Below, piece by piece: positions 32,912 through 42,649 of a stretch of DNA of 61,096 nucleotides. The translations under genes were made by a program, and so were the position numbers. The notes below the pieces were generated by a model. The model made no database searches and was not told where the DNA came from. It saw nothing but the letters and a program-made list of their open reading frames with translations. Numbering within the stretch: the stretch's first letter is position 1; every line of letters begins with the position of its first letter. The DNA comes from Gallionella sp. (lineage in GTDB: Bacteria; Pseudomonadota; Gammaproteobacteria; Burkholderiales; Gallionellaceae): the NCBI GenBank assembly GCA_028714075.1, contig JAQTMZ010000014.1, positions 1-61,096 of the forward strand. The letters run 5' to 3'.

Positions 32912-34294
32912 ATGGCCAATGACATCGATGCGAATAAGGCAAGAGAAGCATTTGAGAGATGGTGCAAGTCGGACAACTTCCATAATTGGGTTACTACCGA
33001 GCAGCTTGTAGAATTGAATTTCAGGGCCGGACTGGCTGCCGGTGTAGCAGAGCTTGCTGCTGTTGCCAAACAGAGGGATGAGTTGCAGGCTGCGCTAGCC
33101 AGACAAAAAGGCGGCTTGCCGGCAACCGGGCAGAAAAATGATTCGCTGGCGGATAAGCACAAGGATGAGTTGCTGGCTGCCCTGACTCAACAGAGGGACG
33201 AGCTACAGGCAGCGCTAGCTAGGCAAAAAGATGGCTCGCTGGCAATCAAGCAGCAAAATGATTTGCTGGCGGATGAGCATAAGGGCGAATTATTGGCTGT
33301 TCTGACCCAGCAAAGGGATGAGTTGCAGGCTGCCCTGACCCGGCAGAAGGATGAGTTGCTGGTGGCCCGGCACAAGGATGAATTACTGGCTGCCCTGACC
33401 AAACAGCGCAATGAATTGCAGGCTGCCCTGACCCGGCAGGAAGATGAGTTGCTGGCCAACAAACAGAAGGATGGGTTGCTGGCTGCCCTGACCAAGCAGC
33501 GCAATGAATTGCAGGCTGCCCTGACCAAGCAGGAAGATGAATTGCTGGTGGCCAGACAGAAAAATGAAGCGCTGGTATCCAAGCAGAAGGATGAACTGCT
33601 GGCAAGTAAACAGAAAGATGAATTGCTGGCTGCGCTAACGAAGCAGAAAGATGAGTTGCAAGTTGCGCTGGCCAAACAGGACAGTGAATTGCGGGCTGCT
33701 CTGGCCAAGCAGGAAGACGAACTGCAGATGGCCAGACAGAAAAATGAATTGCTGGTAGCCAAGCAAAAGGATGAGTTGCTGGCAAGTAAACAAAAAGATG
33801 AATTACTGGCTGCGCTAACGAGGCAGAAGGATGAGTTGGCGGCTGTTGTGGCCAAGCAAAATGGCGAGCTGCTTGCGGCCCGGCAGAAAAGTGAATTACT
33901 GGATGCTGTGACAAAGCAGAGGGATGAGTTATTGGCTGCGGTGGCTAAGCAAAAAGATGAGTTGCACGTGGCCAAGCAGAAAATTGTTTCGCTTTCGACC
34001 AAGCAAAAGATTGTGTCGCTTGCGACCAAGCAGAAGGACGTGCTGCCTGCAACCAAACAGAAGGATGTATTGCCTGCAACCAGGCAGAAAGACGAGCCGC
34101 TCACGGCCAGGCAAAAGGATGAATTGCTGGTTGCCTTGAAAGAATTGCAGGAATCTTTGAGATTTGCCAACGAGAATCCAATCGGCGGGATTAACGGCAC
34201 AATCTGGATGCGGCGCGGCAACAAAACGTTGTTCGATTTTATTGATGAAACAATTGCTAGCGCCGAAAAAACCAAAGCTGTGACGGGCAGATAG
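32912..34294 (+). CDS. Long repetitive coiled-coil protein of unknown function
   Basis: The 460-residue protein has no signal peptide and no recognised enzyme domain. Residues 1-50 (REAFERWCKSDNFHNW, LNFRAGLAAG) resemble a short helical domain seen in some phage-related proteins, from memory. Residues about 50-410 are mosaic repeats of 11-residue units (KDELLAALTKQ) and 9-residue units (DELLASKQK), giving a Lys/Glu/Gln/Leu-rich helix likely to be a very long coiled coil. Residues 410-460 (NPIGGINGTIWMRRGNKTLFDFIDETIAS) are globular. Placed between mshN and the ComF-like gene, which is convergent. Repeat number could vary by recombination. A structural or surface role cannot be decided. Confidence 0.8.
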   Translation: MANDIDANKAREAFERWCKSDNFHNWVTTEQLVELNFRAGLAAGVAELAAVAKQRDELQAALARQKGGLPATGQKNDSLADKHKDELLAALTQQRDELQAALARQKDGSLAIKQQNDLLADEHKGELLAVLTQQRDELQAALTRQKDELLVARHKDELLAALTKQRNELQAALTRQEDELLANKQKDGLLAALTKQRNELQAALTKQEDELLVARQKNEALVSKQKDELLASKQKDELLAALTKQKDELQVALAKQDSELRAALAKQEDELQMARQKNELLVAKQKDELLASKQKDELLAALTRQKDELAAVVAKQNGELLAARQKSELLDAVTKQRDELLAAVAKQKDELHVAKQKIVSLSTKQKIVSLATKQKDVLPATKQKDVLPATRQKDEPLTARQKDELLVALKELQESLRFANENPIGGINGTIWMRRGNKTLFDFIDETIASAEKTKAVTGR

Positions 34295-34308
34295 AGGCTC
34301 CCGTCAGA

Positions 34309-35034
34309 TTACCTGCTTCCGGAGTGCGGCAACGTCCGCGCCACCACCCATGCACTAATTTTGCTTACCCCCCGCTTTTGCACCGCCCCGGCGAGTGCGT
34401 TCAGGCTGGCTCCGGTGGTCAGCACATCATCCACCAAGGCAACATGCTTGCCGGTTAAATCCACATCGCAGCAAAACGCATCGCGCATGTTCTTTTTGCG
34501 CTCCTTCCACGGCAGGGCGGATTGCGGTGGCGTGTCGCGCACGCGCTGGCAGGTATCGGGCAGCAACTCAATACCCAGTTCGCGGGCAGTTTCTGTGGCG
34601 AGCAGCAACGATTGATTGAAGCCGCGTTTGCGTAACTTGGCCGGATGCAATGGCATGGGAATGACGCAATCCGGCAAATCGTTTTTATTGATTCCGAGCG
34701 CCAGCTTTTTCGCGAAGGCGTGCGCCAGTGCGAGTTGTTCGCCATACTTCATCGTCTGTATCAGCTTGTCGAGCGGGAAGGCGTAGCCGAACACGGCAGT
34801 GGTCTGATTGAATAACGGCGGGTGCTTGAGACATTGCCCGCATACTTCGCCGGTGGGCGTCGGCAGGGCGCAGGCCGGGCAATGCGGCAGGTCAAGATAC
34901 GGCAAGGCATTATCGCAAGCCGCACACCACAGCCCGTCGTGGCTCATGCTGCCACACAGCACACAAGGCTGTGCGGGCAGAATCCGCTTAATTCCTGTGC
35001 GGATGTTCAGAATAATATCGCGCAGAATTGACAA
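34309..35034 (-). CDS. ComF-family amidophosphoribosyltransferase-like protein
   Basis: The 241-residue protein has an N-terminal zinc ribbon with four CxxC pairs (CVLC, CAAC, CPAC, CGQC) and a C-terminal phosphoribosyltransferase fold with the PRPP loop VALVDDVLTTGAS. ComF proteins (GntX in E. coli) aid DNA uptake in competent bacteria or utilisation of external DNA. It lies divergent to bioB, as in many proteobacteria. It is near a pilus locus, but that pilus is MSHA type and not the DNA-uptake pilus. Confidence 0.93.
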   Translation of the reverse strand: MSILRDIILNIRTGIKRILPAQPCVLCGSMSHDGLWCAACDNALPYLDLPHCPACALPTPTGEVCGQCLKHPPLFNQTTAVFGYAFPLDKLIQTMKYGEQLALAHAFAKKLALGINKNDLPDCVIPMPLHPAKLRKRGFNQSLLLATETARELGIELLPDTCQRVRDTPPQSALPWKERKKNMRDAFCCDVDLTGKHVALVDDVLTTGASLNALAGAVQKRGVSKISAWVVARTLPHSGSR

Positions 35035-35100
35035 GTCATTGCCCTTTCAAGGATGATGCGCCGCTACCGGATAACCCGAATCATACCCAGTTAAGTCGCC

Positions 35101-36096
35101 ATGAATACCCAAACCATAGAATTTATCCGCCCCGCCAAACAGGCCGCCGCCCCGCAACGCTGGAGCGTGCCCGATGTGGAAGTTTTGTTTAAATTGCCGT
35201 TCGCCGACCTGCTGTACCGCGCGCAGCAGGTACACCGCGAGCATTTTGACCCGAATGCGGTACAGCTTTCCACCTTGCTGTCGATCAAAACCGGCGGCTG
35301 TACCGAGGATTGCGGCTATTGCCCGCAGTCGGCGTTTAATTCTGCCGGAGTAGAAGACCGGAAAATGCTTGAGGTGGAGGCGGTGGTGACCGCCGCGCGC
35401 GCCGCGCAGCAAAAGGGCGCCGGGCGGTTTTGCATGGGTGCGGCATGGCGCGAACCGAGCGCTGAAGACATGGAGAGCGTGGTGGAAATGGTCAAGGCGG
35501 TGCGCGAGCTGGGCATGGAAACCTGCGCCACGCTGGGCATGCTGAACGACGAGCAAACCGAGCAACTGCGCGCCGCCGGGCTAGATTACTACAACCACAA
35601 CCTGGACACTGCGCCGGAGTTCTACGGCAACATCATCAGCACGCGCGATTATCAGGATCGGCTCGACACGCTGGAGCGCGTGCGCCACGCGGGTATGAGC
35701 ATTTGCAGCGGCGGCATCGTCGGCATGGGCGAAAACCTCACGCAGCGCGCGGGCCTGATTGCGCAGCTGGCCAACATGAACCCTTATCCCGAAAGCGTGC
35801 CGATCAACAACCTGGTCAAGGTGGAAGGCACGCCGCTGGCGCAAACCGCAGAACTCGACCCGCTGGATTTCGTGCGCACCATTGCCGTGGCGCGCATCAC
35901 CATGCCAACGGCGCGCGTGCGGCTTTCCGCGGGACGGCAACAAATGTCCGAGGCGGTACAGGCGCTATGTTTTCTGGCTGGCGCCAATTCGATTTTCTAC
36001 GGCGAGCAGTTGCTGACTACCGGCAATCCGGATGTTGCAGCGGATCGAGTCTTGCTCGATAAGTTGGGTATGTACCCGGCTACCGATAAGCAATAA
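35101..36096 (+). CDS. bioB: Biotin synthase
   Basis: The 331-residue radical SAM enzyme inserts sulfur into dethiobiotin. The CxxxCxxC motif (Cys67, Cys71, Cys74) binds the [4Fe-4S] cluster; the second, [2Fe-2S] cluster ligands are met by the conserved Cys residues in [13 protein letters not shown] and [10 protein letters not shown] and by the Arg in the C-terminal half. Length is normal. The gene starts 66 bases from the divergent ComF-like gene. No other bio genes are in this window. Confidence 0.96.
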   Translation: MNTQTIEFIRPAKQAAAPQRWSVPDVEVLFKLPFADLLYRAQQVHREHFDPNAVQLSTLLSIKTGGCTEDCGYCPQSAFNSAGVEDRKMLEVEAVVTAARAAQQKGAGRFCMGAAWREPSAEDMESVVEMVKAVRELGMETCATLGMLNDEQTEQLRAAGLDYYNHNLDTAPEFYGNIISTRDYQDRLDTLERVRHAGMSICSGGIVGMGENLTQRAGLIAQLANMNPYPESVPINNLVKVEGTPLAQTAELDPLDFVRTIAVARITMPTARVRLSAGRQQMSEAVQALCFLAGANSIFYGEQLLTTGNPDVAADRVLLDKLGMYPATDKQ

Positions 36097-36123
36097 GGCC
36101 ATTTCGGTATTGCAGAGGTTTTT

Positions 36124-36576
36124 TTAACTCTGTTCCCAGGGCAACCCCGCCGCGCGCCACCCGCTGACCGTGTTGCGGTGTTCGTCGGCATCCATGTCGC
36201 CCTCGAAGCCTTCCAGCACGTTGTAGCAGTCACCATAACCGGCCTTTGCGGCTGCGCTTGCCGCATGATGCGAGCGCATTCCGCTGCGGCACATAAACAG
36301 CACCAATGCTTCCTTGTCCACTTGCTGTTCGAGCTGGGCGAGGAAATTAGGGTTGGGTTTCATGCCCGGATAGGTTGCCCATTCGATTTCTGCGGCGCCG
36401 GGCACACGCCCTACCCAGTCCAGTTCGGCGCGGGTACGGACATCCAGCAACTTGGCCCCGGGTGCGGATTGCAGGATTTCATAAGCCTCGTCGGGATGCA
36501 GCGCTCCCTTGTAGGGCAGGTTCATTTCTTTGGCGCGTTGCTGTGCGGCTTGCAGAATGGCGGTAATTTTTCCCAT
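36124..36576 (-). CDS. Rhodanese-like protein
   Basis: The protein has 150 residues from ATG 36576 (MGKITAILQAAQQRAKEMNLP...), a single rhodanese domain with LLDVRTRAELDWVGRVPGA and the active-site loop FMCRSGMRSHH (Cys96). It has no signal peptide. Its stop is 27 bases from the bioB stop (convergent). It may carry persulfide for biotin or other sulfur insertion, but this is only suggested by position. The second rhodanese of the window is membrane-anchored; this one is soluble. Confidence 0.9.
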   Translation of the reverse strand: MGKITAILQAAQQRAKEMNLPYKGALHPDEAYEILQSAPGAKLLDVRTRAELDWVGRVPGAAEIEWATYPGMKPNPNFLAQLEQQVDKEALVLFMCRSGMRSHHAASAAAKAGYGDCYNVLEGFEGDMDADEHRNTVSGWRAAGLPWEQS

Positions 36577-36658
36577 ATTGACTCTTTCTTTTTGAATGTA
36601 ACGGCACGACGGATGTAGAATTGACCCCGTACCACCATCGCATACTAGCGCAACCGAC

Positions 36659-37849
36659 ATGAAAAATCACGCTCATCCGCAGCAACCCAGAGCAGATATC
36701 GGCACTTTTGAGCCGACCAACCCCGAGCGTTTTGCCGCCGCGCAAAAAAGCACTTGGGTGAGCATCGTCATCAATTTGCTGCTGACGTTTTTTCAGGTGG
36801 TGGGCGGATTTTTTGCGCACTCGCAAGCCTTGATGGCCGATGGTTTGCATTCCCTGTCGGATTTGCTTTCCGACGTGCTGGTGCTGTACGCGAACCGTCA
36901 CGGCAACCGCCACGCCGATGCCAATCACCCTTACGGGCACGCGCGGGTGGAAACCGCCGCGACGCTTATTCTGGGAGCTTTTCTTGCGGCGCTCGGCGTG
37001 GGGTTGCTGGTGGCTGCCGCAATGCGTTTGCAGCATCCCGAGGCGTTGCGGGCCGTCAGCCCGCTGGCGCTCGCCATCGCGGTTGTCGCCCTCGTCGCCA
37101 AGGAAGGAATGTTCCGCTACATGCTGGCGGTAGCCAAGCGGGTGCGCTCGCAGATGCTGGTGGCCAACGCATGGCATGCGCGCTCGGATGCGGCGTCTTC
37201 GTTGGTGGTCATCGTCGGAATCGCCGGCAATCTGCTGGGCTATACCTTCTTCGATCTGCTTGCCGCCGCAGTGGTCGGGGTGATGATCGCGCATATGGGC
37301 GGCAAACTGGCCCTGGAAGCGATGTCAGAACTTATCGATACCGGGCTGGATGAGGAGGAGGTCGAGGCCATCCGGCAAACCCTGCTCAATACCCACGGTG
37401 TGCGCGGGCTGCATGAGTTGCGCACGCGCAAAATGGCCGACAATGCGCTGGTCGATGCACATGTTTTGGTTGACCCAAAAATCAGTGTTTCGGAAGGGCA
37501 TTTCATCGCCGAATCGGCGCGCCATGCCGTGCTCCAGAAACACCATGTAATGGACGTGATGGTGCACATCGATCCGGAAGACGATATGCAAACCAAACCC
37601 AACGCGCATTTGCCCGGTCGCCCGATTTTGCTGGAGCATCTTGCCGAGCGATTGGGGGACTCGGCCGTGGCGGATAATCGCGTGGTGTTTCACTATCTGG
37701 ACGGCAAAGTGGATGTGGAAATATATCTGTCCAGCGGCCAGGCGCAAGAAAAGCATGCGGACGATTTGCAGGCGCGCTGCAACGAGATAGCGAGCGATGA
37801 CCAGTTATTCCGCGCCATTCATATTCACCGCAGCCACGCACAGAATTAG
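36659..37849 (+). CDS. Cation diffusion facilitator transporter
   Basis: The 396-residue protein has six membrane helices (about 35-215) and a longer C-terminal cytoplasmic part. Metal-site residues follow the His-Asp pattern HSLSD in helix 2 and HARSD in helix 5, which in the family favours Zn2+ and related ions exchanged for protons. The HPYGHARVET loop is conserved. The C-terminal part (220-396) is about 100 residues longer than in FieF and ends with a second ferredoxin-like unit (VFHYLDGKVDVEIYLSS). Iron, zinc and manganese cannot be told apart from sequence. Confidence 0.9.
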   Translation: MKNHAHPQQPRADIGTFEPTNPERFAAAQKSTWVSIVINLLLTFFQVVGGFFAHSQALMADGLHSLSDLLSDVLVLYANRHGNRHADANHPYGHARVETAATLILGAFLAALGVGLLVAAAMRLQHPEALRAVSPLALAIAVVALVAKEGMFRYMLAVAKRVRSQMLVANAWHARSDAASSLVVIVGIAGNLLGYTFFDLLAAAVVGVMIAHMGGKLALEAMSELIDTGLDEEEVEAIRQTLLNTHGVRGLHELRTRKMADNALVDAHVLVDPKISVSEGHFIAESARHAVLQKHHVMDVMVHIDPEDDMQTKPNAHLPGRPILLEHLAERLGDSAVADNRVVFHYLDGKVDVEIYLSSGQAQEKHADDLQARCNEIASDDQLFRAIHIHRSHAQN

Positions 37850-37946
37850 TGCGCAAGCGACGGTGAAGCGCTCAGTTTTGGTGCAAATATTTTATGTGCT
37901 GCATCGACGACCTATGGCACAATGCCGCATAACTATAAAGAAGCAG

Positions 37947-37962
37947 TTGGCACACTTCCTGC
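37947..37962 (+). promoter_or_regulatory. Sigma-54 promoter of glnA
   Basis: TTGGCACACTTCCTGC has GG at 37949-37950 and GC at 37961-37962, the exact 10-base spacing of -24/-12 promoters. It lies about 90 bases before the glnA start. A TTTTGGTGCAAA half-site (37876-37887) some 70 bases upstream fits an NtrC-binding sequence. The sensor and activator genes glnL and glnG follow downstream of glnA, so nitrogen-dependent control is expected. Confidence 0.85.
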
Positions 37963-38052
37963 GTTCGTAAAATTCCAGGTTTTATATTCGTTAGTTTCAT
38001 TTGATTCTTATTTTTTGTATTTTGCGTTTCATATTTTTTTGGGGAGAAAGTT

Positions 38053-39468
38053 ATGTCGATGTCGGCAAATGATGTGTTGAAGATGATTAAAGACCGCGAC
38101 GTCAAGTTCGTGGATTTCCGTTTTACCGATACGCGCGGCAAGGAGCAGCATGTCGGTGTGCCAGCCAAGTACGTGGGTATGGAAAAGTTCGAAGAAGGCC
38201 ACGCGTTCGACGGTTCCTCCATTGCCGGCTGGAAAGGCATTCAGGCGTCGGACATGCTGTTGGTGCCGGATCCGGCGACGGCCTATCTCGATCCGTTCAT
38301 GGACGAAAATACGCTGGTGATCACCTGTGACGTGATCGAGCCGACCGATGGCAAGGGCTATGACCGCGACCCGCGTTCCATCGCGAAACGCGCCGAAGCC
38401 TATCTCAAATCCAGCGGCATCGGCGACACGGCTTATTTCGGCCCGGAGCCGGAGTTCTTCATTTTTGACTCGGTGAACTGGCATGTCGACATGTCCGGCT
38501 GCTCGCTGAAGATCAACTCCGAAGAGGCCGCCTGGGCAACCGGCGAGAAATTCGATGGCGGCAACACCGGGCATCGCCCCATGGTGAAGGGCGGCTATTT
38601 CCCGGTTCCGCCGGTCGACAGCCTGAACGACATTCGCGCCGCGATGTGTCTGGCGCTGGAAGACATCGGCATCGAAGTCGAAGTGCATCACCACGAAGTG
38701 GCGACCGCCGGGCAATGCGAAATCGGCACCAAGTTCAATACGCTGGTGCGCCGCGCCGACCAGACTCAAGTGCTGAAATACGTCGTGCACAACGTCGCAC
38801 ACCAGTACGGCAAGACCGCGACCTTCATGCCCAAGCCCATCGTGGGCGACAACGGCTCCGGCATGCATGTGCACCAATCCATCTGGAAGGGCGGCAAGAA
38901 CCTGTTTGCCGGCAACGGCTATGCGGGGTTGTCCGAAACCGCGCTGTACTATATCGGCGGTATCATCAAGCACGCCAAGGCGTTGAACGCGATCACCAAC
39001 CCGGGCACCAACTCCTACAAGCGTCTGGTTCCGCACTACGAAGCGCCGGTCAAGCTGGCCTATTCGGCGAAAAACCGCTCCGCTTCGATCCGCATCCCGC
39101 ATGTGGCCAGCGACAAGGCGCGCCGCATCGAGACGCGTTTCCCGGACCCGACCGCCAACCCGTATCTGTGTTTCACCGCCCTGATGATGGCCGGCCTGGA
39201 TGGCATCCAGAACAAGATCCACCCCGGCGACCCTGCCGATAAAAATCTGTACGATTTGCCGCCGGAAGAAGATGCAAAGATTCCGACCGTGTGCGCCTCG
39301 CTGGATGAAGCGCTGGCACATCTGGACAAGGATCGCGAGTTCCTGACGCGCGGCGGCGTGTTCTCCAACGACTTCATCGATGCCTACATCACCCTGAAGA
39401 TGGAGGAGGTCAACCGCCTGCGCATGACCACGCATCCGATTGAATTCGACATGTATTACAGCATTTAA
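38053..39468 (+). CDS. glnA: Glutamine synthetase, type I
   Basis: The 471-residue dodecameric enzyme makes glutamine from glutamate, ammonia and ATP. Motifs include [12 protein letters not shown], the [11 protein letters not shown] glutamate site, [11 protein letters not shown] in the ATP site (here [11 protein letters not shown]) and the adenylylation loop [10 protein letters not shown] with Tyr near 400. So activity is likely controlled by GlnE. GGGGAGAAAG precedes the ATG. A sigma-54 promoter and a strong terminator flank it. Confidence 0.97.
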   Translation: MSMSANDVLKMIKDRDVKFVDFRFTDTRGKEQHVGVPAKYVGMEKFEEGHAFDGSSIAGWKGIQASDMLLVPDPATAYLDPFMDENTLVITCDVIEPTDGKGYDRDPRSIAKRAEAYLKSSGIGDTAYFGPEPEFFIFDSVNWHVDMSGCSLKINSEEAAWATGEKFDGGNTGHRPMVKGGYFPVPPVDSLNDIRAAMCLALEDIGIEVEVHHHEVATAGQCEIGTKFNTLVRRADQTQVLKYVVHNVAHQYGKTATFMPKPIVGDNGSGMHVHQSIWKGGKNLFAGNGYAGLSETALYYIGGIIKHAKALNAITNPGTNSYKRLVPHYEAPVKLAYSAKNRSASIRIPHVASDKARRIETRFPDPTANPYLCFTALMMAGLDGIQNKIHPGDPADKNLYDLPPEEDAKIPTVCASLDEALAHLDKDREFLTRGGVFSNDFIDAYITLKMEEVNRLRMTTHPIEFDMYYSI

Positions 39469-39487
39469 TCGCGCAATGTGTAACCGC

Positions 39488-39511
39488 AAAACGGGGCGCA
39501 AGCCCCGTTTT
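39488..39511 (+). terminator. Intrinsic terminator of glnA
   Basis: AAAACGGGGC, GCAA and GCCCCGTTTT form a perfect 10-bp stem with a stable tetraloop, 20 bases past the glnA stop. It separates glnA from the next genes, which have their own promoter. Confidence 0.9.
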
Positions 39512-39529
39512 GCTTTGGGCGGTAAAAAT

Positions 39530-39558
39530 TTGTCTGGGCACGGTGCTTGCCCTATACT
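39530..39558 (+). promoter_or_regulatory. Sigma-70 promoter for the DUF4124 protein and possibly glnL-glnG
   Basis: TTGTCT (39530-39535), a 17-base spacer and TATACT (39553-39558) form a good promoter between the glnA terminator and the DUF4124 gene. It may give basal expression of glnL and glnG. Confidence 0.7.
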
Positions 39559-39587
39559 TAGCCGGACACTTTGCAGGAGAACGGAAG

Positions 39588-40061
39588 ATGAAACTTGGAT
39601 ACTTGCTGGCGATAATATGCCTCGGCCCGGTTGTGGTGCAGGCGGAGATTTACAAGGCGGTGGACGCCGAAGGGCATGTCACTTATTCCAGTACGCCCCT
39701 CAAGGGCGGCAAGAAGATTATTCTGGAGCCGTTGCCCACCATGGTTCCGCCGGCGCGCCCGCGGTCAGCCGCTTCGCCGGAAGGCTTTCCGAAGGTGGAT
39801 GGCACGATGCAGAAAGGGCGTGACGACACGCGCCGCAAAATCCTGCAAGACGAGTTGAGTTCCGAGCAACAATTGCTCGAAGAATCCAGACAGAACTTGA
39901 AGGAAGGCGAGGCGAACCCTGAGGTTTACAAAGGCCAGGACGGAAAAACCTACCGCAACGTGGCGAAATATGAAGAAAAAATCAGGACGCTGAACGAGCA
40001 GGTCGATTTGCATCAGAAAAATATCGAAGCGCTGAAAACCGAGCTGTCCAAACTCAAGTAA
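39588..40061 (+). CDS. Periplasmic DUF4124 protein with coiled coil
   Basis: The protein has 157 residues from ATG 39588, preceded by AGGAGAACGG. It has a signal peptide (ending VVVQA), a DUF4124 domain EIYKAVDAEGHVTYSSTPLKGG and then a coiled coil (about 85-157). Proteins of this kind commonly sit between glnA and glnL in betaproteobacteria. The function is unknown. Confidence 0.85.
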   Translation: MKLGYLLAIICLGPVVVQAEIYKAVDAEGHVTYSSTPLKGGKKIILEPLPTMVPPARPRSAASPEGFPKVDGTMQKGRDDTRRKILQDELSSEQQLLEESRQNLKEGEANPEVYKGQDGKTYRNVAKYEEKIRTLNEQVDLHQKNIEALKTELSKLK

Positions 40062-40100
40062 ATCCAATTTTCTGGCATGTATTCTGCTTGGTAGGAACGT

Positions 40101-41141
40101 ATGCCTGAATTTCCTTCCCTTACCCTCGAATATCTCGCCACAGCGGTTATCCTGCTGGATGAAGAGTCGCGCATCGTTTATATCAATCCGGCAGCGGAAC
40201 ATCTGTTCGACGTGAGCGGCAAGAACCTGCTCGGCCATCCGGTACATCAGGCATTTACGGATACCGGGCAATTAACCAACGCGATGCAGCACGCGATCCG
40301 GGATAACGCCAGCTATATCGAACACGACCTGACCCTTGGCGCGCATGCGCACGGCAAGCTGCATTTGCGCTGCGCGGTGACGCCGATACAGCTGGATAAA
40401 TTTTGTTTGCTGCTGGAATTTCACCCGATGGACCGACCGCTGAAGCTGGCGCGCGAGGAACAGATGCTGGATCAGACCCAGGCCAGTCGTCTGCTGCTGC
40501 GCAACCTCGCGCACGAGATCAAGAACCCGCTCGGCGGCATACGCGGCGCGGCGCAATTGCTCGAACAGGAACTGGATAAACCGGCCTTGCGCGAATACAC
40601 CCAGGTCATCGTGCAGGAAGCGGACCGGCTGCGCTCGCTGATGGAGAAATTGCTCTCCCCGCAGAACGCTTCGCACTACAGCGCGCTCAACATCCACGAA
40701 GTGCTGGAGCGCGTGCGCAGCGTGGTGCTGGCGGAAAGACCGGCTGGCCTGACGATACAGCGCGACTACGACATCAGCCTGCCCGCGCTGGTCGGCGATA
40801 AAGAGCAGCTGATACAAGCCGTGCTCAACATCGTGCGCAACGCCGCGCAGGCGATGCAGGGCAGCGGCACCATCACCCTGCGCACCCGCATCGCGCGGCA
40901 GGTGACGCTGGTCAAGCGCCGCCACCGTCTGGCGGTAATGGTGCAGATCATCGACAATGGCCCCGGCATCCCGCCGGAATTGCAGGACAAGATTTTTTAC
41001 CCGCTGGTATCGGGGCATGTCGATGGACACGGCCTCGGGCTGACGCTGGCACAGGACTTCATCAGCCAGCACCACGGCGCGATAGAATTCGACAGCGAAC
41101 CGGGGCGCACCTGTTTCACCGTGCTGTTGCCGCTTCCTTGA
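40101..41141 (+). CDS. glnL: Nitrogen regulation sensor kinase GlnL (NtrB)
   Basis: The 346-residue soluble histidine kinase has an N-terminal PAS domain (about 5-110), a dimerisation domain with LRNLAHEIKNPLGGIRGA (His138) and a C-terminal ATPase with N box NIVRNAAQAMQ, DNGPGIPPE and GHGLGL-type G2 box. It phosphorylates GlnG when nitrogen is short and is switched by the PII protein. It stands next to glnG but a 104-base gap with inverted repeats lies between them. Confidence 0.94.
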   Translation: MPEFPSLTLEYLATAVILLDEESRIVYINPAAEHLFDVSGKNLLGHPVHQAFTDTGQLTNAMQHAIRDNASYIEHDLTLGAHAHGKLHLRCAVTPIQLDKFCLLLEFHPMDRPLKLAREEQMLDQTQASRLLLRNLAHEIKNPLGGIRGAAQLLEQELDKPALREYTQVIVQEADRLRSLMEKLLSPQNASHYSALNIHEVLERVRSVVLAERPAGLTIQRDYDISLPALVGDKEQLIQAVLNIVRNAAQAMQGSGTITLRTRIARQVTLVKRRHRLAVMVQIIDNGPGIPPELQDKIFYPLVSGHVDGHGLGLTLAQDFISQHHGAIEFDSEPGRTCFTVLLPLP

Positions 41142-41223
41142 GGGGGCTAGGGGCTGGGGTCTAGGGGGGTACGCTAGGGGTAGGTGACTTTCTAGCCTCA
41201 AGCCCCTAATCCCTAGCCCCTAA
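41140..41223. repeat. Inverted repeat cluster between glnL and glnG
   Basis: GGGGGCTAGGGGCTGGGGTCTAGG on one side, broken by short gaps, is mirrored by CCTCAAGCCCCTAATCCC and CTAGCCCCTAA on the other. The arms form a long imperfect hairpin that starts at the glnL stop. It looks like a dispersed intergenic palindrome. It may set the ratio of GlnL to GlnG. Confidence 0.65.
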
Positions 41224-41245
41224 ATCAATAAACCGAGGTGATGAA

Positions 41246-42649
41246 ATGAAATCTGTCTGGATCATAGACGACGACCGCTCCATCCGCTGGGTGCTGGAAA
41301 AATCGCTGGCGCGCGAAAATATCGAGTTCAAGAGCTTCGCCACGGCGGACGACGCATTGCGCGCGTTGAGCCACGGTGCGCCGCAAGTGGTCGTCAGCGA
41401 TATCCGCATGCCCGGCAGTTCCGGGCTGGATTTCATACAGGCGCTGCACCAGCGCCACCCGCTCATTCCGGTCATCATCATGACCGCTTATTCCGACCTG
41501 GAAAGCGCCGTCTCGGCGTTTCAGGGCGGCGCATTCGAATACCTCCCCAAACCGTTCGACATCAATCACGCGGTAGACTTGATCCGGCGCGCGCTGGAGC
41601 AAAGCCAGCGCAAATCGGGCGAAGCCGAACCGGCCGATGTGATCGCCGATATCCTCGGCCAGGCCCCCGCGATGCAGGAAGTGTTCCGCGCCATCGGCAG
41701 GCTGGCGCAATCGCACGCCACGGTGCTCATCAACGGCGAATCCGGCACCGGCAAGGAACTGGTGGCGCGCGCCCTGCACCGCCACAGCCCGCGCGCCGAC
41801 AAGCCGTTCATCGCGATCAACACCGCCGCCATTCCCAAGGATTTGCTCGAATCGGAATTGTTTGGCCACGAACGCGGCGCGTTCACCGGTGCGGCCGCGA
41901 CGCGGCATGGGCGTTTCGAACAAGCCGAAGGCGGCACATTGTTCCTCGATGAGATCGGCGACATGCCGGCCGAACTGCAAACCCGTTTGCTGCGCGTGCT
42001 ATCCGACGGAAATTTTTATCGTGTCGGCGGGCACCAGCCGATCAAGGCCAACGTGCGCATCATCGCCGCCACGCATCAAAATCTCGACGAGCGCGTCAAA
42101 CAAAAGCTGTTCCGCGAGGACTTGTTTCACCGGCTGAACGTGATCCGGCTGCGCCTGCCGCCGTTGCGCGAACGGCGCGAAGATATCCCGCTGCTGGCGA
42201 AATATTTCCTGCAAAAAAGCGCGCGCGAACTGGCCGTCGGGCAAAAACAATTCAGCGATGCGGCGTTGCGCCATCTCAGCGCGCAAGACTTTCCCGGCAA
42301 CGTGCGGCAACTGGAAAATCTCTGCCACTGGCTGACCGTGATGACGCCCTCGCACGTGATTGAAATAGCCGACCTGCCGCCGGAATGGCGCGATGCGGCC
42401 AGTGAAGATGCGGCGGCGGCAAGCGGGGATTGGAGTACCGCGCTGGCACAGCAAGCGGGGCTGGCCTTGCAGCGCGGCGAAGGGCGCATCATGGATGCCT
42501 TCACCGCGCAATTCGAGCGCACCCTGATTCTGCAAGCCTTGCAGCACACCAACGGGCGGCGCATCGAAGCCGCCACGCTGCTCGGTATCGGGCGCAATAC
42601 CCTGACGCGCAAGATTCAGGAATTGGGCCTGGACAATCAGGAACCGTAG
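41246..42649 (+). CDS. glnG: Nitrogen regulation response regulator GlnG (NtrC)
   Basis: The 467-residue sigma-54 activator has a receiver domain with Asp52 (VVVSDIRMPG), an AAA+ domain with Walker A GESGTGKE and the sigma-54 contact loop GAFTGA, and a C-terminal Fis-type helix-turn-helix (IEAATLLGIGRNTLTRKI). GAGG precedes the ATG. It would act on the sigma-54 promoter ahead of glnA. Confidence 0.96.
   Translation: MKSVWIIDDDRSIRWVLEKSLARENIEFKSFATADDALRALSHGAPQVVVSDIRMPGSSGLDFIQALHQRHPLIPVIIMTAYSDLESAVSAFQGGAFEYLPKPFDINHAVDLIRRALEQSQRKSGEAEPADVIADILGQAPAMQEVFRAIGRLAQSHATVLINGESGTGKELVARALHRHSPRADKPFIAINTAAIPKDLLESELFGHERGAFTGAAATRHGRFEQAEGGTLFLDEIGDMPAELQTRLLRVLSDGNFYRVGGHQPIKANVRIIAATHQNLDERVKQKLFREDLFHRLNVIRLRLPPLRERREDIPLLAKYFLQKSARELAVGQKQFSDAALRHLSAQDFPGNVRQLENLCHWLTVMTPSHVIEIADLPPEWRDAASEDAAAASGDWSTALAQQAGLALQRGEGRIMDAFTAQFERTLILQALQHTNGRRIEAATLLGIGRNTLTRKIQELGLDNQEP

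Noticed and set aside
33187..34275. Long open frame antisense to the coiled-coil gene, rich in Ser, Cys and Phe
   Set aside because: It mirrors the repeat structure of the plus-strand gene, lacks a ribosome site and has no sensible composition.
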